DNA of 64,000 nucleotides from CAWCPR01 sp963797475 (GCA_963797475.1 CAWCPR010000001.1:2170001-2234000), one strand, 5' to 3'. Positions 25,438 through 33,848 are shown, counted from the first letter of the stretch. Program-made: numbers and translations. The notes: generated from the sequence alone by a model not told the origin.

Positions 25438-26568
25438 TTCCTTGGAAGCGCCCTCATGGAAGGCGCCTTCACGGTAAGCGCCCTCGACTAACGCCAGCAA
25501 TTGGGCCAGGCCCTGCGCCACCGGCTTCGTATCCATATACTCATTCAACGTGTGGGCATTGCCGCCCCTGGAAATTCCCACGCAAATGGCGGGCAGTCCG
25601 CGGCTGAGCGGTACATTGGCGTCCGTCGAGCCGATCCCCAGGTTCACATCCGGGATGCCCTGGGCTTCCAGGCAGCGTTTTGCCAGTCGGACCAGGGTAT
25701 GGTGGCTGGAAAGTTTGCCGACCGGGCGCTTCCCGATGATCTCGGCGACCACCTTCACATTGGGCCTGTTTGCTCTTTGAACCAGGCGCTCCACCCGGGA
25801 TGCCAGGTCTGCCAAACCACGGGCGCTCTCCGAGCGCAAGTCGAGCTGCAAAAACGCCTCAGCGGCGATAGTGTTCACCGTCGTCCCGCCCGAGATTACG
25901 CCCACATTCAGCGTCGTGCGCGGATGCTCAGGCAGTTTCAGATCCAGCACCTGGTTGACCAGCAAGGCCAGCTCGTGGATGGCGGAAGGTTTGCCAAAGT
26001 CCACCCAGGAATGGCCTCCTGCAGTTTGTACGCTGATCTGGTAGCGCTGCACCCCCAGGCCGCGATGGTAGATTTGCCCGAGCGCCATCCCCTCCAGGAT
26101 AAGATAAGCAAGCACGCCATCGCCAAACCGGTCGACAACGGCGCGCATTCCGCGCAGATCTCCCAACCCCTCTTCACCGGTATTGGCCACCAGCCACAGG
26201 TCGCCCGGCAGCGCTGCACCCTTCTGGCGCAAAGCCCACAGCAGGCCAAAAAGCCCCGCCACGCCCAGGGAGTTGTCGCCGATCCCGGGGCCATAAATTA
26301 GGGAGCCGTCCCGACGGATGGTCAGATCGGTCGATGCGGGGAAAACGGTGTCGCTGTGGGCTGAAACGACCAATGCGGGGGCGCTCCCCTGGCCGGGAAG
26401 GCAGGCGTAGACGTTTGCCAGCGCATCCACGCTGACTTCGCTCAACCCTTCGACCTGGAACCTTTCACAGATAAAAGCAGCCCGGCGCTCCTCGGCGAAA
26501 GTAGGCGCGGGAATTTGTTGGATTGCAACAGCCAGATCGATGACCTTATTTGCCAGCTCCAAACTCAT
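25423..26568 (-). CDS. M20 family metallopeptidase
   Basis: 381 residues. VVSAHSDTVFP (first zinc His and Asp), YGPGIGDNSLGVAGL (bridging Asp), ANTGEEGLGDLRG (catalytic Glu pair) and the dimerisation domain (QTAGGHSWVDFGKPSAIHEL) follow in the M20 order, with the late zinc His in GGNAHTLNEYM. Closest by pattern to carboxypeptidase/tripeptidase T-like aminoacyl hydrolases. Cytoplasmic. It is coupled to the upstream PfkB gene: the kinase TGA is followed after one base by this ATG. Confidence 0.88.
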   Translation of the reverse strand: MSLELANKVIDLAVAIQQIPAPTFAEERRAAFICERFQVEGLSEVSVDALANVYACLPGQGSAPALVVSAHSDTVFPASTDLTIRRDGSLIYGPGIGDNSLGVAGLFGLLWALRQKGAALPGDLWLVANTGEEGLGDLRGMRAVVDRFGDGVLAYLILEGMALGQIYHRGLGVQRYQISVQTAGGHSWVDFGKPSAIHELALLVNQVLDLKLPEHPRTTLNVGVISGGTTVNTIAAEAFLQLDLRSESARGLADLASRVERLVQRANRPNVKVVAEIIGKRPVGKLSSHHTLVRLAKRCLEAQGIPDVNLGIGSTDANVPLSRGLPAICVGISRGGNAHTLNEYMDTKPVAQGLAQLLALVEGAYREGAFHEGASKESQGR

Positions 26569-26569
26569 T

Positions 26570-27589
26570 TCAAACCTTTCGCACGGACTGCCGCAGCGCT
26601 TCGAGGCGCGCTTCGGGCAGACCGGGCAAAGAATCTAACGCATAGAACGGATCGCTGCCCTCGATCACCAAAGAAGCGGAGATATTCCCGTAAAGTGCGG
26701 CTTGCAGCGGGTCGTAAGTCCGGCGGTAGCCGGCCAGAAATCCACCGCAAAACGCATCGCCGGCTCCGGTCGGGTCGACCAGGCGCCCCGGGTAGGGCGG
26801 TATCTCCCAGCGGGTGCGCGTGGCTGCATCATAAAGCAGTTGCCCGCGTTCGCCGTATTTAATAACGATGATCTCGCAGCCATAAGCAGCCAGCGCGGCT
26901 GCCATCTCCCACAAATCATTGCTACGCCCTTGAAAAAGCTTGCGCACCTCCTCTTCGGACGGCAGGAAAGCTGTCAGGCCGGTGATCAAGGCCGGCATAT
27001 CCGACCAATAAGTCGGGTTCATGTAGCCAGGAGAGGGATCCAGGGTGATGGTGGTGAGCTCGGCCTGGCGCAAGACGGCCGGCAGCACGCTATGGGTGAG
27101 ATAATCCAGGCCGCACAGGTGGGCCCCGCTGGCATCCAGGAAATCGGCCGGGATATCGCCCTGGCGCAGCGAGGTTGGCAGCAGGTTGGTGCGGCTGTCC
27201 AGCTTATCGCGCGAATTGCGGTAGCCCAACAGGGCCTTCGGGAACGGCAGGCCCAGGCGCGCAAAGTGCGCCACCGGATCGTCGTCCAGGCGCGTGGTGC
27301 GATCGGCAAAAGCCCAAAAAGAGCGCACATCCACCGCCTCTGGCAGCACCCGCACGCCGCGCGTATCCAGGCCGCGCCGGGCAAAGGTTTCCAGCCATTC
27401 CTGCGGGTAATCTTCGCCCACGCGAGCGACCATCCCCGGCGGCGGGTCCGGCTCCCAAATCGCCAATCCGACAGCCGCAAACAGGGCGTTGCCTCCGGGC
27501 ACATCCAACAATGGAGCGCCGGAAGGCAGGAGCACATAGGAACGATTTAATTGTCCGGCAATCAGAAAACGGGGCGAGGTGCGTTTCAT
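26570..27589 (-). CDS. PfkB/ribokinase family carbohydrate kinase
   Basis: 339 residues. The C-terminal signature DPTGAGDAFCGGFLAG contains the catalytic Asp and anion hole; the N-terminal glycine motif is present in modified form (DVPGGNALFAAVGLAIWEPD). A lid insertion at ~95-150 is longer than in ribokinase. The substrate may be a sugar, nucleoside or 1-phospho-sugar and cannot be read from sequence. It forms a two-gene unit with the M20 peptidase. Confidence 0.85.
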   Translation of the reverse strand: MKRTSPRFLIAGQLNRSYVLLPSGAPLLDVPGGNALFAAVGLAIWEPDPPPGMVARVGEDYPQEWLETFARRGLDTRGVRVLPEAVDVRSFWAFADRTTRLDDDPVAHFARLGLPFPKALLGYRNSRDKLDSRTNLLPTSLRQGDIPADFLDASGAHLCGLDYLTHSVLPAVLRQAELTTITLDPSPGYMNPTYWSDMPALITGLTAFLPSEEEVRKLFQGRSNDLWEMAAALAAYGCEIIVIKYGERGQLLYDAATRTRWEIPPYPGRLVDPTGAGDAFCGGFLAGYRRTYDPLQAALYGNISASLVIEGSDPFYALDSLPGLPEARLEALRQSVRKV

Positions 27590-27639
27590 CGGAGAGAATT
27601 ATACGTCAGGTGGAGAAAAAAATGACGCAGCTTCTCAAG

Positions 27640-28650
27640 TCATTGCCCGGCTGCCAGCGCCAGGAAGACATCCTCCAGGGTCGGCTCGACTTGTTCCAGG
27701 CGCGCCCCGGTGACTCCGGCGGACAGCAGGCTGGCTTGCAGGGTTTGCGAATCCACGTCCGCCGGGGTGATCGCCCGCAGGTGATCGCTGACCAGCCCTG
27801 CCCGCAGCACGCACGGGCAGGCAATCAGCGCGTTCAGAGCATCCAGCAGCAATCTCCCCGCTCCTGCGCCGCTGTTCGTCTGCGACCCAGCGACCGGATC
27901 CAGACCGGCCTCAACCGGCTGCGAGCCTACAAATATGTCCCAGGCCAGGCCGGGCAGCGCGGTCCGCTTCAGCGCGGAAGGGGCATCCATCGCCAACAAG
28001 CGCCCCTCGCGCATGATCCCGACCCGCCCGCAGTATTCGGCTTCATCCATATAGTGGGTCGTGACGAAGGCAGTAACCCCGCTCTCCACCAGCTTGTAGA
28101 TTAAATCCCAGAAGGCTCGGCGCGCCTTCGGATCCACCCCGCTGGTGGGCTCGTCCAGGAATAGGAGCTGAGGGCGGTGGACGATTGCCGTTCCCAGGGC
28201 CAGGCGCTGCCGCCAGCCAACCGAGATCTCGCTGACGCGCAGGCGTTCCTGGCCCTTCAGCCCAACCAGCTCCAGCACTTCCTGCAGGCGCGCCCGGTCG
28301 CGCACCCCGTAAACCCCAGCGTAAAATTCCAGGTTCTCACCTACCGTCAGGTCATTGTAAAGGGCGAATTTCTGCGACATATATCCCACCCGGGCGCGGA
28401 TCTGCTCCGTCTGGCGGGCCACGTCAAATCCCAGGATATTGGCGCTGCCTTCGCTGGGCAGCAAAAGGCCTAACAACATGCGGATGGTTGTGGTTTTCCC
28501 CGAGCCGTTCGGCCCCAGGTACCCGACCACCTCGCCAGCTTGAACGCCGAAGGAGACGTGATCCACGGCGAGAAAATCGCCGAAACGGCGCGTCAGCCCA
28601 TGGCACTGGATCACATCTTGAGCCGCCCCGTTTATGATCTGAACGCTCAC
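27640..28650 (-). CDS. ABC transporter ATP-binding protein (YbhF-like, unit 2)
   Basis: 336 residues. Walker A GPNGSGKTT, Walker B LLFLDEPTSGVDP, and an atypical signature (ISVGWRQRLALG instead of LSGGQ), as I recall for one half of E. coli YbhF and related drug exporters. The C-terminal ~100 residues are a regulatory extension. It overlaps the start region of the upstream ATPase gene by 4 bases. The two ATPases together match the double ATPase that is one chain in YbhF. Last gene of the TetR-controlled efflux operon. Confidence 0.87.
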   Translation of the reverse strand: MSVQIINGAAQDVIQCHGLTRRFGDFLAVDHVSFGVQAGEVVGYLGPNGSGKTTTIRMLLGLLLPSEGSANILGFDVARQTEQIRARVGYMSQKFALYNDLTVGENLEFYAGVYGVRDRARLQEVLELVGLKGQERLRVSEISVGWRQRLALGTAIVHRPQLLFLDEPTSGVDPKARRAFWDLIYKLVESGVTAFVTTHYMDEAEYCGRVGIMREGRLLAMDAPSALKRTALPGLAWDIFVGSQPVEAGLDPVAGSQTNSGAGAGRLLLDALNALIACPCVLRAGLVSDHLRAITPADVDSQTLQASLLSAGVTGARLEQVEPTLEDVFLALAAGQ

Positions 28651-29597
28651 GCCGGCTGCTCCAACAGGCTCATAAACACGTCTTCAAGGAGCGGGGCAAC
28701 CATCCGCAGGCGCTCGATGCGCCCGCCCTGGTCGGGGATGAGCGCCTGCAAATGGGAGATCACCGCCTGGGCCTGTCCGCTGCGCACCCGCAGGTGCATG
28801 CGGTCGCCGAACATCTGCACGTCTTCCACATCCGGCTCACTTCGCACCAACCGGCGCAACAGGTCCAGCGGCTCGCCAGCCAGCTCCAGCACCCGGTCTT
28901 GCAAGCCGGTGCGCAATTGGGCGGGCGTACCTTCCACTGCCAAACTTCCCTGGCGCATAAACCCTACCCGGTGGCAGCGCGCCGCCTCATCCATGTAGGG
29001 GGTGCTGACCAGCACTGCCGTAGCGCCCTCATTACGGTTTACCAGGCGGATGATCAACTGCCAGAAATCCTGGCGGGTGACCGGGTCCACCCCGGTGGTC
29101 GGCTCGTCGAGCAGCAGCACTTCGGGCTGGTGCACCAGCGCGACCGCCAGGCCCAGCTTTTGTTTCATCCCGCCGGAGAGAAAACCCGCCCGGCGGCCGA
29201 CAAATTCAGCCAGGCCGACGAACTCCAGGATCTCCATGCAGCGCGGCAGCCATTCCGACGGCGACAGGCCGCGCACCTCGGCAAAAAAGCGAATGTTCTC
29301 CAGAACGGTTAAATCCTCGTAAAGGGAGAAGCGCTGCGGCAGATAGCCAAGCCGGGCGCGCGCCTGGTCGGTCTGGCGCAGGACATCCCAGCCGGCGATG
29401 TTAACGACCGGCTGAACGGCGCTATGGTCCGGCTGCATGGCGCCGCACAACAGGCGCATGGTGGTGGTCTTACCGGCGCCATCCGGCCCAACCAGGCCGT
29501 AGATTTCACCTGCAGCAACCTGCAGGCTGAGGTCGTCCACTGCAACGGTCTGCCCGAAAGTCTTTTTGAGATTGCGCGCTTCTATACGAATGTCCAT
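28647..29597 (-). CDS. ABC transporter ATP-binding protein (YbhF-like, unit 1)
   Basis: 316 residues from ATG at 29597; an in-frame TTG at 29606 is also possible. Walker A GPDGAGKTT, canonical signature LSGGMKQKLGLA, Walker B VLLLDEPTTGVDP. With its canonical signature it probably forms the hydrolytically competent half of a heterodimer with the gene downstream. The sequence conserved after Walker A (MRLLCGAMQPD) and the C-terminal domain fit exporters acting on hydrophobic drugs. Confidence 0.87.
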   Translation of the reverse strand: MDIRIEARNLKKTFGQTVAVDDLSLQVAAGEIYGLVGPDGAGKTTTMRLLCGAMQPDHSAVQPVVNIAGWDVLRQTDQARARLGYLPQRFSLYEDLTVLENIRFFAEVRGLSPSEWLPRCMEILEFVGLAEFVGRRAGFLSGGMKQKLGLAVALVHQPEVLLLDEPTTGVDPVTRQDFWQLIIRLVNRNEGATAVLVSTPYMDEAARCHRVGFMRQGSLAVEGTPAQLRTGLQDRVLELAGEPLDLLRRLVRSEPDVEDVQMFGDRMHLRVRSGQAQAVISHLQALIPDQGGRIERLRMVAPLLEDVFMSLLEQPA

Positions 29598-29627
29598 CGT
29601 ACCCAATGGCCTGGCCCAATCATTCGC

Positions 29628-30971
29628 CTAATTTTCAAATGAAACATCCGCCGGCATACCCGGTTTAAGCTTGCCTCCGGCGGGGTCGATCGCCAGCTTG
29701 ACGGCGAAAACCGTCGTCCGCCGCCCTTCTGCGGTTTGTACGTTGCGCGGCGTGAATTCAGCCTGGTCGGCGATATGAACGACTGTGGCTGTAAAGGTTG
29801 TCCCCGGGAAAGAATCCACCTGCACCTGGGCGCTCTGGCCGAGCTTGACTTCACCGTAGCGATCTTCAGGGAGGTAAATCGTGATGGTCAGGTTATCCAG
29901 GCGCGCCAGGGTGAGCAGCGGCGCGCCGGGGAGGGCCGTCTCACCCGGCTCGACCGAGCGAGTCAGTACGACGGAATCCAGCGGCGCGTAAAGAACCAGC
30001 TTATCGATCTGGGTCTGGATCACCTGCAGTGCGGCCTGGGAGAAGTCAACCTGGGCCTGGGCCAGCGCTAACTGCTGCTGGCTGGGTTCGGCCTGGGCAG
30101 CCGCCAGGTTGGCTTCGGCGTTCGCCAGCCGCGCCTGCGCCAGGGCCAGGGCGTCCGGGTCAGGGCCGTTTTTCAAATCATCATATTTACGTTGAGCATC
30201 GGCAAGCTGGGCCTCTGTCAAAGCCTTATCCGTTTCGGCCAACGCCAAATCGTACTGGTTGGAGGTGCCCAACAGGTTGTTCAGGCGGGTGACCACCGCG
30301 TCGTAATGTTTTTGCGCATCCGCCACCTGGCTCTGCAGAAAAGCCCGCGGGACATTGTCTTCGGACTTCTTCTCGTAGGGCTCAAACTTGTCCTTGGCGC
30401 GGTCGAGCTTATCGCCCGCCAGCACGACCGCCGCTTGCGCCGCGTCGATATCCGCCTGGTCTGCATTGCTGTTCATGTTGTCCAGCTTTTGGGTGGCCTG
30501 GTCACGAGCCCTGTCGATTGCGGCGACCGCCTGCTGAGCTTGCGCCGCGGCCAGGTTGGCCTCATCGTTCAGATCTTTCAACGCCTGGCGGGCATTGGTC
30601 AGCTCAAGCTGGGCTGCGGTGACGGCCACCTGGCGCTGCTCAGAAGTGGGTCCTGCGGCGACCAGGTCGTAATTGGCCTTCGCCACGGCAAAGGCGGCCT
30701 GCGCCTGGGCTAACTGGGCTTGCAGCATGGCGTCGTCGAAGCGAACCAGCAACTGGCCTGCTTGAACGCTGTCCCCTTCGGCAACCAAAACTTCGGCTAC
30801 CTGCCCGCCCAGCTCCGGCGCCACGACCACCTGGGTAGCCTCAATCGTTCCGGAGGCCGACAGGCTGGGGGTTTCTGCCTGCGCCTGGCTGCTGCTGAAA
30901 TACCACCAGCCAGCGGCGGCCAGAGCAATCAGTAAAATAACCGGGATAATTCTACGAGGATTGGGATGCAT
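29628..30971 (-). CDS. HlyD/YbhG-type membrane fusion (periplasmic adaptor) protein
   Basis: 447 residues: an N-terminal membrane anchor (IIPVILLIALAAAGWWYF), a split biotinyl-lipoyl domain (VVVAPELGGQVAEVLVAEGD), a long Ala/Gln-rich alpha-helical hairpin (~85-300, notable for long runs of AQAQ), and a C-terminal beta-barrel (GQSAQVQVDSFPGTTFTATV). It links the inner membrane exporter to the outside. If the host is a single-membrane Chloroflexota cell, an outer-membrane partner would not be needed, and none is seen here. Confidence 0.87.
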   Translation of the reverse strand: MHPNPRRIIPVILLIALAAAGWWYFSSSQAQAETPSLSASGTIEATQVVVAPELGGQVAEVLVAEGDSVQAGQLLVRFDDAMLQAQLAQAQAAFAVAKANYDLVAAGPTSEQRQVAVTAAQLELTNARQALKDLNDEANLAAAQAQQAVAAIDRARDQATQKLDNMNSNADQADIDAAQAAVVLAGDKLDRAKDKFEPYEKKSEDNVPRAFLQSQVADAQKHYDAVVTRLNNLLGTSNQYDLALAETDKALTEAQLADAQRKYDDLKNGPDPDALALAQARLANAEANLAAAQAEPSQQQLALAQAQVDFSQAALQVIQTQIDKLVLYAPLDSVVLTRSVEPGETALPGAPLLTLARLDNLTITIYLPEDRYGEVKLGQSAQVQVDSFPGTTFTATVVHIADQAEFTPRNVQTAEGRRTTVFAVKLAIDPAGGKLKPGMPADVSFEN

Positions 30972-30987
30972 GAGGTTCTCCTTCGAG

Positions 30988-32118
30988 CTAATCCAGCCGC
31001 TTGCGGAAGCGCAAAGCAGCGATGCTCATAATGGCTGTCCCGAATATTGCCAGGGCAATGATCTGCTGGCGCAGCACCGCTGCGCCAACGCCTTTCAACA
31101 AGAGGGTGCGAATAATCACCAGGTAATAGCGCAGGGGCATCAGGTAAGAAATCCACTGTAATACTTTCGGCATTGCCTCCAGGGGGAAGAAAAAGCCGGA
31201 GAGAAAGAGACTGGGCAAGAGCGTCATCCACACCGTCAGCATCGCCTCCTGCTGGGTGTTGGCGATGGTGGAGGCCAGCAGGCCGATCCCCAGGCTGGAG
31301 ATCACGAACAGGCCGGATAAGAGCAAGATCAACCCCAGGTTGCCGCGCACGGGCACCTTAAACCACCAGGAACCGATCGCCAACACTTCCAGCGTGTTGA
31401 AGAATGCCAGGATCGTGTAAGGCGTTAGCTTGCCGACGACCAGCTCCCAGGGACGGATCGGGGTGACGATGAGCTGCTCGATAGTGCCGCGTTCGCGCTC
31501 GCGCACGATCGCCGTCGCGGTCAGGAGGGAGGTCAGGGCGAACAAGATCATGCCAATCACCCCGGGGACCATAAAATAAGCGCTGACCAGGTCGGGGTTA
31601 TACCAGACCTGCGTGCGCACATCGACCGGCAAAACGAGCGGGATCGATTGGCCGCGGCCCGCCATGCGTTCGGACAGGATTTGGGTGGACATCGACTGGC
31701 CGATCAATTGAGCCGCCGAGAGGGCGGTGGAGGCTACGGTTGGGTCGCTGCCATCCAGCACGAAGGCCACCTGGGCCGAGCCCTGTGATTGCAACAGGTC
31801 GCTGTAATCTTCTGGGATTACCAAACCGGCTCGAGCCTGGCCGCCGTCGATCAACTCGCGCAGCTCCGCTTCCGAATCGACGTCAAAAGCAATATCGAAA
31901 TAATCTGCGGCGCGGTATGCGTCCAGCAGCGCCCTGGCAGCCGGGCCGCGATCCTGGTCGTAAACCGCCAGAGGCACGTTGCGCACGTCGTTGGTAGCGG
32001 AATACCCCAATAAAATTAGCTGCATGACCGGGATCACCAGGACCAGGATTAAGGTGCGCGGGTCGCGCAAGATCTGGATAAACTCCTTGCGGATCAAGGA
32101 GATCAAGCGTAAGCTCAT
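30988..32118 (-). CDS. ABC-2 type permease (YbhS/YbhR-like)
   Basis: 376 residues: a first helix (LILVLVIPVMQLILLGY), an extracytoplasmic loop of ~130 residues, then five helices. EQLIVTPIRPWELVVGKLTP is the conserved cytoplasmic segment before the core. Only one permease gene is present in the operon, where E. coli has two (YbhS, YbhR), so the channel is probably a homodimer driven by two different ATPases. It overlaps the TetR gene by 4 bases. Confidence 0.87.
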   Translation of the reverse strand: MSLRLISLIRKEFIQILRDPRTLILVLVIPVMQLILLGYSATNDVRNVPLAVYDQDRGPAARALLDAYRAADYFDIAFDVDSEAELRELIDGGQARAGLVIPEDYSDLLQSQGSAQVAFVLDGSDPTVASTALSAAQLIGQSMSTQILSERMAGRGQSIPLVLPVDVRTQVWYNPDLVSAYFMVPGVIGMILFALTSLLTATAIVRERERGTIEQLIVTPIRPWELVVGKLTPYTILAFFNTLEVLAIGSWWFKVPVRGNLGLILLLSGLFVISSLGIGLLASTIANTQQEAMLTVWMTLLPSLFLSGFFFPLEAMPKVLQWISYLMPLRYYLVIIRTLLLKGVGAAVLRQQIIALAIFGTAIMSIAALRFRKRLD

Positions 32119-32744
32119 TTTTCAGCTCCATCCATGGACTCATCCCGGGCGATGACCCCATAAAGATAGATATCGACTAGATGGTCCAGGGCATTCTCCT
32201 GCATGGCGTCGGGGATCATATCGAAGATCATTAATTGGGTCATTACGTAAGAGAAAAACAAGCCCAAAAAGGCGCGCATCATCACTGCCGGAGGCATTGG
32301 GCGGAACCGGTCCTGGAATTTTTCGAAACGAGTTGAAAACTCAAGGATATAGGGGAACAATTGGTTGAACAATTGTGGGATGTGCTTGCTCTTAAATTCG
32401 ACAATTTCAATGAACATCAAGTTAAGGAAATCATAGTGCTCACCCAGGGCCGCTACCATCCGTTTGGCCGCATCGCGCACATAGGCGTCCAGGGTATCGC
32501 CCTGAGCAGCCTCCATGGCCGGGAGAAGCTCGATAAAGGGATGCCTTGCAACAAAGATCGCTTCGAAGATTTCTTCTTTACTGGCAAAATGGTTGTAGAT
32601 ACCGCCCACCGCAATGCCGGCGCGCTGGGCTATCTGGCGCATGGAAGTGCCGTTGAAACCGCGCTCCAGAAAGAGCTCATGCGCACAGCGCAGGATCTCT
32701 TCGTGAGTAAGCTCGCCGCGGGGGATGGTTTCTTCACTCGTCAT
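32115..32744 (-). CDS. TetR family transcriptional regulator
   Basis: About 209 residues. The N-terminal helix-turn-helix reads LTHEEILRCAHELFLERGFN then MRQIAQRAGIAVGGIYNHFA, and the ligand-binding helical domain follows. An ATG at 32777 is in frame but lies upstream of the predicted transcription start (the -10 box ends one base before it), so I choose ATG at 32744 (MTSEET). A perfect 18-bp palindrome at 32759-32776 just downstream of the -10 should be its own operator, so it represses itself and the efflux operon until an inducer binds. Confidence 0.87.
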   Translation of the reverse strand: MTSEETIPRGELTHEEILRCAHELFLERGFNGTSMRQIAQRAGIAVGGIYNHFASKEEIFEAIFVARHPFIELLPAMEAAQGDTLDAYVRDAAKRMVAALGEHYDFLNLMFIEIVEFKSKHIPQLFNQLFPYILEFSTRFEKFQDRFRPMPPAVMMRAFLGLFFSYVMTQLMIFDMIPDAMQENALDHLVDIYLYGVIARDESMDGAEK

Positions 32745-32758
32745 CGGGGTTTCCGTAG

Positions 32759-32776
32759 TGAACGAACGTTCGTTCA
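32759..32776. promoter_or_regulatory. Perfect 18-bp palindrome, TetR-type operator
   Basis: TGAACGAACGTTCGTTCA reads the same on both strands. It begins two bases downstream of the -10 box of the tetR promoter and covers the expected transcription start, ideal for steric repression. GAACGAACGTTCGTTC resembles known TetR-family autoregulatory sites. Confidence 0.85.
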
Positions 32777-32777
32777 T

Positions 32778-32806
32778 ATTATACAGTTTTCGTTGCCGGC
32801 TGTCAA
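32778..32806 (-). promoter_or_regulatory. Consensus sigma-70 promoter of the tetR-ABC efflux operon
   Basis: On the minus strand TTGACA (32806-32801), a 17-bp spacer and TATAAT (32783-32778): a full consensus. It is followed directly by the palindromic operator. Confidence 0.88.
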
Positions 32807-32847
32807 GATAGATTTGGGGAAACTGCGGGCCGCAAAAAGCGGTAGTT

Positions 32848-32880
32848 AAAAAATCAGGCCCTCCCCGTTCGGGAGGGCCT
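32848..32880 (-). terminator. Rho-independent terminator of the pterin dehydratase gene
   Basis: A perfect 10-bp stem, AGGCCCTCCC (32856-32865) with GGGAGGGCCT (32871-32880), 5-base loop. On the minus strand it is followed after TGA by six T residues (32853-32848). It lies about 150 bases downstream of the stop at 33024, beyond the 19-bp repeat array. Confidence 0.88.
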
Positions 32881-32916
32881 ATTCAAACGATTTTGATTTT
32901 GAAATCAAGCGATCCT

Positions 32917-33044
32917 GGCGAATAGAGACCATTCGGGCGAATACAGATCATTCGGGCGAATACAGACCATTCGGGCGAATACAGATCATTCGGGCGAATA
33001 GAGATCATTCGGGCGAATACAGATCATTCGGGCGAATACAGATC
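32917..33044. repeat. 19-bp tandem repeat array at the 3' end of the pterin dehydratase gene
   Basis: Six full units of ATTCGGGCGAATACAGATC (starts 32931, 32950, 32969, 32988, 33007, 33026) plus a partial one, with only C/T and C/G changes in the last seven bases. There are no spacers. Each unit holds ATTCG-GG-CGAAT, a small palindrome. The last 18 coding bases and the TGA (33026-33024) of the minus-strand gene are inside the final unit. Confidence 0.92.
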
Positions 33045-33368
33045 GTCTGTTCTGGCAGCCATGATAAAGTCGTTGCGATGCAAGCCTTTGATTTTATGCG
33101 TCCACCAGGTGACGGTGACCTTGCCCCATTCGGTCACCAGGACAGGATGGTGATCCTCTTTTTCGGCCAGCGCTCCGACCTGATCGGTAAACGCCAGGGC
33201 CTGGGCGAAATTCTTGAACTTGAATGCCCGCCGCAAGCGCCGCACCTCGTTCACTTCAATCACTTCCCACTCCGGCACCTGCTTATGATAAGCCTGAAGC
33301 TCTGCCTCCGTCACCGTTGGCTCGCCGCCGCGGCACGGCACACAGTTCATCTCTTTCAGTTCTTCCAT
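33024..33368 (-). CDS. 4a-hydroxytetrahydrobiopterin dehydratase (PCD/DCoH family)
   Basis: 114 residues. The signature EKEDHHPVLVTEWGKVTVTW with the two active-site His, followed by THKIKGLHRNDFIMAAR, is the PCD core. The enzyme dehydrates 4a-hydroxytetrahydropterin made by aromatic amino acid hydroxylases, and homologues also occur near molybdopterin genes. The N-terminus has CVPCRGGEP, a CxxC often seen in bacterial members. The final residues DLYSPE are encoded by the last unit of the 19-bp repeat. A strong terminator follows. Confidence 0.9.
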   Translation of the reverse strand: MEELKEMNCVPCRGGEPTVTEAELQAYHKQVPEWEVIEVNEVRRLRRAFKFKNFAQALAFTDQVGALAEKEDHHPVLVTEWGKVTVTWWTHKIKGLHRNDFIMAARTDDLYSPE

Positions 33369-33433
33369 TTACATTTTTTCCTTCCAGGCCGGCCTTATAC
33401 AACTCCATATCCCGGGCTCATTCCAGGCCCCAT

Positions 33434-33488
33434 CTTGGCCAAAATTGGACCCGAACTGGACCCAGACTGGACCCAAATTGGGCCTAAT
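33434..33488. repeat. 11-bp tandem repeat at the 3' end of a small membrane protein gene
   Basis: Five diverged units of the pattern YTGGACCCRAA (TTGGACCCGAA, CTGGACCCAGA, CTGGACCCAAA, with TTGGCC and TTGGGCC end units). The array reaches the stop codon of the minus-strand gene ending at 33484. Confidence 0.75.
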
Positions 33489-33714
33489 CCCCTTCCCCCA
33501 GGGCAGCCACCTGGCGCAGCAAACCCAACAGCAGCAGCCCGAGCTTGACTCCATCCCCTGCGCTCATTTCAGGCCGTGTCCCGCTCTTTTCGGCTTGCTG
33601 AGAAAACAAATAAGCCGCGCCTAACCCCACGAGCGCTCCAATCACAGCGCCCAGGATCAATGCCTTCGGTTTCCAATTATCTTCTAGTTGTGTTCCCGTT
33701 TCAGTTGCCCTCAT
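33484..33714 (-). CDS. Small membrane protein, YtxH-like, function unknown
   Basis: 76 residues from ATG at 33714, chosen for AGGAAGGG seven bases upstream. A hydrophobic helix (ALILGAVIGALVGLGAAYLF, ~18-37) is followed by a short polar stretch and a second amphipathic helix (VKLGLLLLGLLRQVAAL). The Gly-zipper first helix resembles YtxH-type stress proteins but the family match is not certain. The 11-bp repeats overlap its stop. Confidence 0.6.
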   Translation of the reverse strand: MRATETGTQLEDNWKPKALILGAVIGALVGLGAAYLFSQQAEKSGTRPEMSAGDGVKLGLLLLGLLRQVAALGEGD

Positions 33715-33848
33715 CGCTAACCCTTCCTGAAAAGATTTTCTAAAATAGCTGCGCAACACAGGTGCGCGTGGAACCCTTCACAGCATAACTCCCGTTCGAC
33801 ACCCCGAACCGGATTATTCCCCCTGCCAACCCTCACCCGAGGCTACGC

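Noticed and set aside
32745..32777. ATG 32777 as the TetR start
   Set aside because: It directly follows the -10 box, so it would lie before the transcript start; its codons only read through the palindromic operator.
32917..33044. CRISPR array
   Set aside because: The 19-bp units are directly adjacent with no unique spacers, there are no cas genes, and coding sequence runs into the array.
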